Positions 51,701 to 64,000 of a stretch of DNA of 64,000 nt are shown piece after piece. Both the position numbers and the translations under genes were made by a program. This DNA comes from Xestospongia muta (taxonomy: Eukaryota > Porifera > Demospongiae > Haplosclerida > Petrosiidae). Where the stretch lies: positions 2,916,501-2,980,500 of the forward strand of contig OY848929.1 in the NCBI GenBank assembly GCA_963693285.1, in the 5' to 3' direction. The notes under the pieces were generated by a model. The model saw only the letters and a program-made list of their open reading frames with translations, was not told the DNA's origin and made no database searches. Numbering within the stretch: position 1 is the first letter of the stretch; each line of letters opens with the position of its first letter.

Positions 51701-53385
51701 TTGAATTAACAAACATGCCTTTCACCCATCCTTTAAATAACCTATCCCCTAAGATGACATGATAAGTGTTACATGACAGTGCCCACTCTTTCATTGTAAT
51801 ACTTTTGATATAATGTATTTATACTCATTGCATGGCCTTATAGCCCCTTACTATAAGACAAACACGATATAAAACAATAATATTACTACCCAGAATGAAG
51901 TATCCTTCAGAAGATGTGCTATATAGTTATATTATCAAAACGTATTTATTTTGTTAAGAACATCACATCAGTCTAATTTACTAATGAATATTCATTACTT
52001 GATAGTAACCTATCCCATGATAATATGTAATTCAATATTCCACAAGTTCTGTGCAAGACTCCCTCAGTTCACAAGGGACAGAACAAATGCAGTAGGGAGT
52101 GGTACGGTGGGTAGCAGGAGACAATAAGACTGACTAGACACAATGACATAGTATCAGTATATATATAGTATTTGTAGTAGTAAATAAGCAGATGTTCTCA
52201 ATAGAATAATGTCCATGACAGGACAGACCACATCAGCATGTCCTACCACCACATATACATAAACTATGCAACATATATATCATTCCAATGGAATAGTAAC
52301 AAGTCATCAAAGGACTAGAGACATATGTAGGGAGTCAATGAGCTTACTACATGAATGAAGAATGTACAATTTAAACTTACCAGCTTCAATAATATCAAAA
52401 TAGACAAAACATGAACGAGGAAACGCGATAATGTAGTCAAACAGATATGTTCCATTGTAACTAGACTCAAAATCATGAAGTGTAAACATTCCAGAATCAA
52501 CATCCAATGTGCACATAGGATTGGTCGTGCATTGAAGAGCTTCATTATCATTAGCTCTTAGAACTAGTAAATTATTGGGATTCAAATTTACATGTGTGAG
52601 TGTTACAGTAACATCAGCACCAAGGGGAACATAGGTGACATTAGGAGGGAGTATGGGAAACTGATCACGTTGACACGCTGAAAGAAAAAGACAAAGAGTT
52701 AAACAGGAAAATGAAGAGTATCATGCAATTTCACATTGATGTAACACCTATCAACCATCCTTGGTATAAAAGCACATGTGTAAACTTGTCAAATGTGCAC
52801 AGTGTTACTTACAGAATTAAAAACTGTGTTGAAACAAGAAGTGTACATTGATGCTAAGAATTATACAAATTCTATCTCCTCATCACAAGTATTAATAGTA
52901 CATCTTTGAAGTGGAGATCAAACACTAGAAAATCATTTCTATGGCTCCACTACTATAAGGGCATTATTACAAATTAAGTTCCAAATACCATAACTAATAT
53001 ATCCTCACCCAAAATTACAACAACAACTGAAAGCATTGTTTTACAATAGTTTCGACATTATGACCAGTCAGAACACAAATTAGGGGGAGGGGGTTGTGTT
53101 TGTGGGCTATCCTTACCATCATTCTAACATAATATGACAAATACTATTATCCTTAACTGTTTTTTTTTATTAGAAACTAACAGTTATGCCATAATCAAAG
53201 CCAAATATTGTTTGATGACAATTACTGATCACTGTATCAAAAGAACTAGTTGACAATCTAATATTTAATGGCTTTAAAATACTAACATTAGAGTGTAACA
53301 AAACGCTATTAAGCTTACCAGGTTCATTAGACGGTTCGAGGTCTCCGCGAGATAGACCAACTAGTAGTAAAATAAGATAAATCAT
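45702..53385 (-). CDS. Single-pass Ig/fibronectin-III cell-surface receptor
   Basis: The first exon (ATG 53385) encodes a signal peptide (MIYLILLLVGLSRG). Three Ig-like regions follow (about 52381-52680, 50530-50834 and 50035-50352), then about three or four FN3-like regions (about 48880-49270, 47815-48450 and 47070-47455). A hydrophobic transmembrane helix (about 46870-46945; IGVIVVGAVLLVFFVFGG) is followed by a stop-transfer KRTKKG. The cytoplasmic tail is short, with no kinase or phosphatase domain, and ends ..GITAV, a class-I PDZ-binding motif. The layout resembles Ig/FN3 adhesion molecules, but no specific orthologue is recognised. Many N-x-S/T sites are present. Exact exon boundaries in the FN3 part are uncertain. 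Confidence 0.72.
46717..46741. repeat. (AG)n short microsatellite
   Basis: Imperfect AG run in an intron of the Ig/FN3 receptor gene, next to an AC-rich stretch. Confidence 0.8.
50835..52380 (-). other. 1.5-kb intron of the Ig/FN3 receptor gene
   Basis: It lies between clear splice sites (GTAAGT donor at 52380, ATATAG acceptor at 50835). No conserved frame, repeat family or RNA gene is recognised inside. Confidence 0.6.
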
Positions 53386-53649
53386 AGTTAGTAGTCTCAG
53401 ATGGTTATCGAGATGATGATAAAGACGGTCTGGGTACAATCACTCAAACAGCTTATAACAAAAAGCGAAACCTGACTCAGTGTGGCTCTAGCGATGTTCA
53501 ATTAATAATTAATAAAGACATCCGTAATAAATTATTCATAAGTTATTAAAATTAATTAAAATTTTATATTTTTGTACTTCATAATTAAAGATCAAAAACT
53601 TGATTTTAAACAATTATACAGAAAAGATGTATGAACTCCATTGATTGGT

Positions 53650-56600
53650 TTATCTCTCAAGTTTGATAAGATGCTTGATTTGTGCAATGTGCTCTGGACT
53701 TATGTCAGTATCTTCTTTAGCAAGAGCCTCAATAATCTAAACCATAAATATCATATCATAATAAATGAAAGTTAATAGTGAAATAAAAATTAATGACAAT
53801 AACAATAGTTACTTATTCTGAAGCCAAAGACATTCTATGACAGGTAATAGTAAATAGAGGACACCTATGATTAGTGGTGTCACCTATGTAGTTCCTGGAA
53901 GGCAATATGGACATTTATATTGATTCAGATGTGACCATAGTAACTATCACTATGACTTCTCCTTCATATAATAGACTTAGATAACTTTATTTTATAACTC
54001 AACAAACACTTCTAGGCATATATAGTAGTTACCTCAGCCACTTCCTCTAGTTTAATATTACCATCATGGTCTTCATCAAGAACAGAAAAGAGAGATCGAT
54101 ATTTGGCTTCAACACTTGTTCCACGTAAAGCCATAAGAGCTTTTTCCAACTGTTCCACAGTGATAACACCACCACTACATTATAAACAAAGGAATATGGT
54201 ACATGTGTCTCACACTAAACTTACGGTAATTTCTCAATCTGGTCAACACTATTATTACCAGTGTCATCTGGAATGTACTCCTGTTCTATGTCTCCTAACG
54301 TTTTATTAATTGTATCTAACATGGCTTCTACTCTGCGGCCAAGTCTCTGAGAGGCTACTGACTCTGCTAATTGCTCTTCACCTTCAGCACACTCTTGAGC
54401 AAGATCTGCCATATCCTACAAATATAAGGATAACTCATAATGATGATGATAATAAAGACACAGTGCATGAAAAAATGAGTCTTTGCTCTATTAATGTAAC
54501 TGTTATGACTACATGGTCCTTAGAATAACACTCACAAACATTGATGTACTTACTTTGGAAATTCACAACATGCATAAGGTACACATACATTCACAGCCTA
54601 CAAAAATAACTTTGAATCTCTCATCACGATAATAAAAAAAAACATTCCAACCTGATTAAACAAATGTAACGAATATAATTAAATGGTGGTTTTACATGCA
54701 GCAATAGTAACAGACCCAATAAAGAACAAAGAACACAGGCATAAAAAGTGTTGCTCCATAGTCACTGTACACAACAATGTAGATTAGATATGATGGGAAG
54801 TGATTGCTAACACAAAGCAATAGTTAGTTTAACACCAGCAAGTCATCTGGTATGAACTCACGTTTTGTCATAACTTTAAGACAAAAGAAAGAAGGCTGAT
54901 AGACAGAGTCAGTTAAGTAATGCCAGGTTATTATTGCAATCAAAGTTTCCACAGTAAAAAAAGGACATATACTGTTTTTAAATTAATAAATAGTCACTAG
55001 GCCAGAGTAGACAACATATGTATGACCTTTCTTGTACCTGACATATGACCTTTCTTGTAGGTGAACCATCCAATCAATTATGTTATGAATCCTCAACTAA
55101 ATATAAAACAACTATCTCTTTATATACTGGCCATCTAGGTTAACAGAGTAGACAAGCAAATACAAAATTGGTAAATACTTGACCACAAAGGCACAAAGTT
55201 GACATTGGATAATTAATCCTGCCAAATGTTACCATCACACTAGTACATCTTATGGTGATAAGGCAAGTATTATCACATTCACATAATAGTCTTAATTGAA
55301 TCAGATTACCTATTTAGAGTACTACAATAGAGTAATATCTATAGCCTCTAGCATTTTATGAAAAATGTCACAAAGTTAATGCTTACATTGTAAATAATTA
55401 GGACTGTTACGTATGTTATGTCTAATAACATTCAAAATTGACTACAACTATTATAGTGTGTAAATGAAATAAGATAGTCGTTTTTAGTTGGTGTCTGTCT
55501 CATGGGTACAAGTTGAGGAGTGAATATAATAATAAGGACATCCATTTGAGAAACTAAGCATACGTATGAACAAGACGTTTCTGGCTTTAAACATCACACT
55601 TCCAACATGTATTCTATGGACATTGTTCTACAAGTCTTTACATATAAGCCAAAAGTCACTTTATTTAAGTGTCATTAAACATACTATCTTTAGTGAATGA
55701 GTATGGTTAGAATAAATTGCTACGCCCATATACACCATTTAAGTAATGTACTCATAGTCTCATTGTTATGACTATAACAAATGACCCATAAAAGTTGGCT
55801 CACTAATAGTCATAGTAACCAAACAAGATGATAACAGACTCACACCAGTATATTACCATGTTATAGAGTAGCACAATACAAGGATGCATGTTCTTATGTC
55901 AGCAATAACATCACCAAGGGAGGTGAAGTCATTCTGAGAATTACAATCCACAAAATAACAGGAAGTTTACTTCTGTTGTAGTGCTACAAACCTCCTGTGG
56001 ATGACATGTTGTTTTTATTCAAATGTTGTGTCTTATTAAATTTGAATAAGTTACTAATCTCTTGAGATTTACTGACCTAAGTTTTCACCTAGAATGGTAC
56101 AAATATATTATTGTACAAAACCATATCATGAATATACTTTCAAATTCAACTACAAAGGATCAATAAACCAATTCATCATAACAATTGTACACATTTCTCA
56201 AATCATGAGTCCCTTTGTGGTTACATGTATGTTAGAAATGTGCTTAATGGCTATGTGACAGGCAAACATTCTAATAAGATTCATTGACTATCACCTGTGG
56301 GTCCATGGAAGTCATAACTAAGTGTCTTCACATATCAAATTAGCAATGTTTAAAAACAATTCTAAGATGCTCTATGTGCTCTAACTATCTCTTACAGTTA
56401 CAGTACACCTGCATTAAAGGCTAAGTGAAATAAACAAAGACCAGCAAACCCAGTGGTACAAGTGTAATTTTAATACTGGCTTCTATTACATAGAGTAATT
56501 AGAGTAGAGAAAACCATAGATATGATTTTGGGTAAAAAAATGACAAAGAACAGATACTCTATGTGGCAAAGAGAAAACAATGAACTGTTAAAACAAAACC

Positions 56601-59600
56601 TTTATGGTCTCCTATCCATTAGACCTGTTAATAATATATTCCTAACATGAATTGCCTTTTAGATTTGTCTACTTGTTATATAAAACCAACAAGGAAGTCA
56701 TAACTTACTACCTCAAAATGTTTTCCATCAATGAACACAGAAACTAACAGTAGTGTCAAAGATATGATGTTGGAGTTTCTAACACTTCAAGTAAATTTAG
56801 AAACTACTTCAATGGAATAAACCTTCTGTAGCTATTTTAGACCACTAAATGTATCTACAATCTACATGTAACTTCCAGACTTAGGGATGCATATCTGTCA
56901 TATTTTCAGTCTATTTCAAGACATGTAGATGTTATTACAGTCACTAACTACAGAGAAATGGAAAGACATTGTGATTCATAATTGAAAGGAAATGTTGTGC
57001 CTGTTGAGACTGTAAGCAAATTAACAAACGATTTCACACGAGGTTAACCAATGCTTCAATCATTCTTTAATAATGAATAAAAAGCTAGGTGTACAAGTGA
57101 TAGTCATTCATTCTTTAATTTTATCTCACTGTTATAAAAAGTAACTTTGTGATATTTTGAAATAAAAGTTATATGCTTTTGATGTAACACTTTTAATTAT
57201 AATAAAAACACAATTGTTTTTGGGAACAAAACAAACACATCAGCACATGGATATGGTGTACAAAAGTGTTTAGCGTGTTTTGACATCAAAAAGATCTAGT
57301 TATGTAAACAAAACATTGAAATAAACTGATTATAAGTTAACGTACATTGTTGATGTTTCACTTTATTCCATAAAAACATCATAAAATTGTCCATAAAATC
57401 AGTTTATTAGTAGTCACTCATTGACAACAAAATACATACTTCTTTATATTATGTGCCCTACTATTACTATTTTAGGAATCTTAGCAGGTACTGTTGAAGT
57501 TTCGACGCAATTAAAAAATGTTAACAATTACTGTGAATTAAATGAGAATTGGGAAATTGTTAATATTATTTCTCACTAATTCTTAACATTTTAAAATTGC
57601 CAACTACAGTAAATACAATTAATAGTTTACTTAAAAGGAATATGGATATAGGACATGAGAAAAAAGGTTTAATTATAGTCATGGCCTGTGACTGTTTGAT
57701 ATTCATGGCTCCATTTTCCAATCAAGGGGGTCAGTCACATTGTTAACTTCTTTGGTGGAGCCGTCTTCTGTTATGACAAAGCATTTAATAATATTACTTT
57801 GTTAATCCATATAAGCATAGTGGTACAGATGAAAGCAAACTTTGTGTGTGTCCACGATTGCTGAGTGTAGGCTCATGTACATGCATATCATAGTCACAGG
57901 CTATGCATACAAATTATGCCTTCATAAGATCTTTTAGTATACATTATCAAAGCTGGTCAATACATCACAATTGATATTACAGTGGTTATTGAAATCCACT
58001 TACAAATGTTAGAAAGCATAGAGCCCAAAATACATAGAATACCATACTTTGAAGATAAGTCAGGTCTATTACATGCCTTGATAAATTGTGTATTTACTTG
58101 CAAGGTAACATTCATGTCTGCTTACCTCACAGTATTCCTCACGATCTTCTTTTATCTCACGAAGAGCTTCTTTATCTATTTCTAATGTGCCTTTAAGAGA
58201 AGACACAACTTGGTTTAACTCTCTAATCTCCTCAGCGGAGAAACTTTCCACATTTCCCGACTGGTAGTTAAGTGGGGCCATAATAAAAGGTGGTTCCTTA
58301 ATTTGATTTATAGATGTTGCATATGCCATTGTAAACTGACCCTCTTTCTAATAGAAAGAAGAGACACAGAGTTAGTTATTAAGAGTTATTAACATAAACA
58401 CTTTATGTAGCATGAAATATTTAACATGATAATATGGCAAACAGAAATAAGCTGCCAATGTTTTGAGTAACACAAGTTAAATATTATTACAGTACAATAA
58501 AGTGCAAAAACTCAAATACACAAGATCATGATGTCAGACTAACATAGCAAATTATAAAAAGATTTACTTTCATTTCCTTCTCCAATTTTTCCCGTTCTTT
58601 CTCCATTTTCTCTCTCTGCTCCTCACGAATTAAAATTTCCTGTTGCTTAATAATATCAACACGACGTCGATTATCAACCACTTCACCAGTTGTAGATGCT
58701 ACCATAACTTCAGCTTCATCAACCTAACAATGATAAAGTCAGTTACTTGCAAAACAACATCTTACAATGTTTTCTGGTAAAGTAGAGAGAGTTGCCTTTA
58801 ATATTTCAGGAGTTGGAATGTCCTCAGGAAGATAGAGAGCACGAGAAAGAAGAAGAAATGAGATGGAAATCTTTTTGTTGAGATGAAGGTCAAGCCACTA
58901 TATGAGAAAAAGACATTGTTTCCTCTAAGTATACATCTGTCCATCTGTCTACCAGTCCAATAATATCTCACCTGTTGTAGCTGTGATTTCAATCGCTCTA
59001 TAGGCATCCCAAGAGCTCTCATACCACGAGCTTGAGAGGCAGCTTGTAGTTCTGCTGCAGTAAGGGAATGTACACCTTCCTTTTGTATCATCTGCAAAAG
59101 AACCAATCTCATGTTGGATAATTGTGTCTACTAAATTTAGTGCATTACGTTTAGAAATTTTCCAAATCACACTGTTTAACTTAATTTTGTTTGTGAAGTA
59201 GTAAACTTAAGGTATGCATAAATTAAAAATGATTGTAGACTTAGCAAACCTTGTCATCAGCTTCTAACTGCTGCATTTTCATCTTTAGTTGAAAACGAAG
59301 GAATGCACTTGAACCAATAGTAGGTAAAAGAACAAGACTATACACACATACAAAGACAATGAGAGAGAGAGAGAGTATAGACAAGCTAACATCATATCAG
59401 CACTAGCACCTTTCTTACCGACACAAAGCTTGTAATTGCTTGTGACTCAAATTACTTAAGGTTAACTCATCCTCAAATACTTTTGAAAACTTGATGATCT
59501 CCTCAGTACTAGCTTGAGCTCCTGTAGTGCGGATCTAATAACAAAGCAACTGTGACTCTTTGCATTAATATTCAGATAAGAAACATTAGATAGTAGACTA

Positions 59601-61701
59601 TGAATTAACATGTTGATCAGTGAGTGTTCACTAAACATAAATTTAAGTATTTAAGAAACCATAATACATCATCATTATCACCTACTAACCTTTTCAAAAA
59701 ACTTTGCAAACTCCTTAACAGCTTCCATTTTGTTAGGATTACGACTGGTCACTGACATTTCCTCAACAGTATCTTGTAAAAACTTGGCCATCTGTATCTT
59801 GACTTTCAATTCTTTTTTCTTTCGGGCATCCTTTTAATTTGAAAGAAATATAATTTCAAAGCATTTTTGACAAGTTCTCAACTAAAACATGAGTGAAAAA
59901 ATATATACTAAATAGGAATTAGAGAGTAATAACTTTGGTGTCCATTGACACAACTAACTTTTGAGGACTTGGTCTGAAAGGTAGAAGGCAAAGCATTAGG
60001 AAAAAACCAGAGATAGACAGGAAGAAGAAGTTCCATAAAGGGAATAATGATAAAAATTGAAAATGGTAAAATACGAAAGACATCTCCAACTGTTCGTCGA
60101 AACTGAAATAAAAGACAATTTACAATAAATAGTATATAATACACAATAGTAGCAAATAACATAGAAAATTGGGTATATATTTATTGTCTTTATTAAATAC
60201 CTGTTTTTGTTCTCTACGTGACAATGATTGACCTCGAAGAGTTTTCAAAAATAGTCTAGAAGCGATTTTTACTTCTAATCCAAACAGACGAAAGCCATGA
60301 TAATAATGAATTAAAGCATTCTTTATCCTAGTTAACAGCGGAGGTTTGGGTATCTCCTCTAACTTTGAGGTAGGGTCAACCAATCGATCAATCACCTACA
60401 GAATATCACAAACATAACAAGCAAGATAAGCTGGATTTGAACAGAAGGTGATTTGTATTTCTAATAAAGACTGATTTAACTTAGTATCATCATCTATAAC
60501 AAACATTATTTGTTACAACACATAACTATATGCTTCACTGACAACAAAGGTTTTTAGAAATGTAACTGCAAATTACATAAAATAATGTCTATCATTATAT
60601 GTCATGCCATCACAGTCAATTGCTTGCACAGAGTAATTACAAATTAAATGTATAACTTCATCTCTTAGGATCTACCTTCATTTTTTGTTGCAGTATAGAG
60701 GTATTGTATCAAGCCGGGGAGTATTTATTGCAACATGTCCATATCAGTTATGTAAAAAGACAGCCTTAACAAGAAATCAAAGTTATAGCTTTTTTCCTAA
60801 CAAAATTGCATTTTATATTACAAGCTGCAATGTGCTAAGTATACCCAATATGTTAGCTTTAATATAACTAATAATTCCAAAAATCTTTAAAAATAGCTTC
60901 CTAGTACTATTTTGTTGGTCCTTGCCTTCTAAGATGACCATCATGTACAAATAATGCATGAAAGTTCAGAGTTTGACGTTTGGTTATGACATCACATGCA
61001 AGGCCTCTAAATGAACTAAAATAAACAGAAAACTAAATCAAAAAATGTTTGCTTATATAGTCTTCTATATTCATCATGCATTCTTGTGATGCATGACTTT
61101 TCCAGACATATTGACCATAATATAATTCTTATTGGATGGATACCTTCTGCTGTTTTCTCTCTTTTAGTGATGTAACTGCCTTCTCCATAACTGACTTCTC
61201 CTCCTCTTCATATAAAGGAGTGGTATGGAGACTGCATGCCCATAAGTAATTTAAAACATTAAAATTATTATGGGACCAAAATGGGTGATTCGTGTGATTG
61301 AGATAAAGTTGATTGTGGAATATTTGCAAGGATGACGTAATACTGGGATTTGATGATTTCAGTTGTTGCAGAGAATGAAAAGTTCTGGTATTACACAATA
61401 ATACATCATTGCCCTCTAGCCACCTTTTAGAATCAATATGTTGGCTAGTGGATAGTAAACTGGTAGATTTCTTGGCAAAGTTATGACTACATTGTAGGGA
61501 AAGAATGTGGGGAATTTTTCTATAAAAAGAGATAATTTTCTAATTAATGCCCAAGAGTCCAGAGCTAACTGCTACTATGCAAAAACTATTGTGCAGAATA
61601 AACAAGGTGACTAAAAGTGCTTACATTTTATGCTGAAACAATATATATCCACATCTAGTCAGGCATCTCTTCCATGAAATAATTCCAGCATTGACAAGCA
61701 T
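53650..61701 (-). CDS. LETM1: LETM1-type inner mitochondrial membrane cation/proton transporter
   Basis: ATG 61701 begins a basic, hydrophobic N-terminus ([19 protein letters not shown]) typical of a mitochondrial leader. Next come [21 protein letters not shown], the exon [30 protein letters not shown] (about 60190-60395), and the hallmark segment [42 protein letters not shown] (about 59955-60110), the single transmembrane helix. The LETM1 ribosome-binding-like domain continues to [19 protein letters not shown] (about 59000). A Glu/Lys coiled coil (58140-58640) and a C-terminal EF-hand ([13 protein letters not shown], near 54050) follow; the stop is at 53650-53652. LETM1 supports K+/H+ or Ca2+/H+ exchange across the inner membrane and mitochondrial volume control. 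Confidence 0.93.
54417..58125 (-). other. 3.7-kb LETM1 intron, largest in the window
   Basis: Bounded by a GAG|GTAAGC donor (58126/58125) and TTGTAG|GATATG acceptor (54417/54416). It is AT-rich with no coding frame, tRNA or recognised repeat seen. It is some fifty times longer than most introns here. Confidence 0.7.
59360..59375. repeat. (GA)n short microsatellite in LETM1 intron
   Basis: Short uninterrupted GA run. Confidence 0.8.
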
Positions 61702-61772
61702 GACATCTATGGGTAAAAATAAACACACCTCTTAAACACGCCTACAATAATATTTATTAGTAGGTTTGGCCT
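61702..61772. promoter_or_regulatory. Shared intergenic space of divergent LETM1 and RAB24 genes
   Basis: Only 71 bp (or 83 bp if RAB24 starts at 61785) separate the opposite-strand start codons, so a bidirectional core promoter is expected. Confidence 0.55.

Positions 61773-64000
<2,228 letters not shown>

Noticed and set aside
54417..58125. Possible hidden gene in the large LETM1 intron
   Set aside because: No frame with conserved motifs or paired splice sites was seen; composition looks non-coding.

Overview
This is metazoan nuclear DNA. The genes are intron-rich, most introns are only about 45-100 bp, non-coding DNA is AT-rich, and the proteins are typical animal ones: an ASXL-type Polycomb factor, a KDM3 demethylase, exportin-7, a TKS5-like PX/SH3 adaptor, a myotubularin, an Ig/FN3 receptor, LETM1 and RAB24. 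Tightly packed genes on alternating strands with very short introns suggest an early-branching animal. A demosponge such as Amphimedon is my best guess, but this is inference from style and not a match. Gene models below were built by joining open frames across GT-AG (once GC-AG) introns and checking that phases agree.

Layout: 3' part of an ASXL gene (+, 554-3362); REEP1-4-like ER-shaping protein (-, 3462-4684); KDM3 JmjC demethylase (+, 4909-13656, 33 coding exons, 1400 codons); XPO7 (-, 13846-18966); RNASEH2C (+, 19159-20022); a multidomain FHA / UBZ-like zinc-finger / DUF3626-like gene (-, 20045-24582); cytosolic aspartate aminotransferase GOT1 (+, 24632-27858). Next comes an 8.66-kb direct tandem duplication: copy A is about 21967-30629 and copy B about 30630-39291. 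Copy B is followed by the 5' half of the TKS5-like gene (-, whole gene 37107-41353), an MTMR6/7/8-type phosphatase with FYVE domain (+, 41507-45106), an Ig/FN3 receptor (-, 45702-53385), LETM1 (-, 53650-61701) and the 5' half of RAB24 (+, 61773 to at least 62776).

The duplication ends inside an exon of the FHA gene on one side and inside an exon of the TKS5-like gene on the other. Each of those two genes therefore has one intact and one broken copy, while GOT1 is duplicated whole with its promoter. The two broken pieces abut on the minus strand, so transcription from the second FHA promoter would run into a promoterless TKS5 tail, and the hybrid exon at the junction carries an early stop. I found one base difference between the copies, so either a very recent duplication or an assembly artefact fits. 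The FHA gene also holds its own 844-bp internal tandem triplication, which multiplies pairs of C2HC zinc fingers.

Five divergent pairs share short intergenic spaces (REEP/KDM3, XPO7/RNASEH2C, FHA/GOT1, TKS5/MTMR, LETM1/RAB24) and probably use bidirectional promoters. The convergent pairs between them nearly touch or overlap at their 3' ends. Apart from the duplicated block and the adjacent receptor and LETM1 genes, strands alternate strictly. I saw no tRNA, rRNA, CRISPR or autonomous transposon genes. Repeats are microsatellites, a hairpin-type inverted repeat, a 28-bp duplication at the KDM3 stop codon, and an over-represented 10-base CACCC-type motif.
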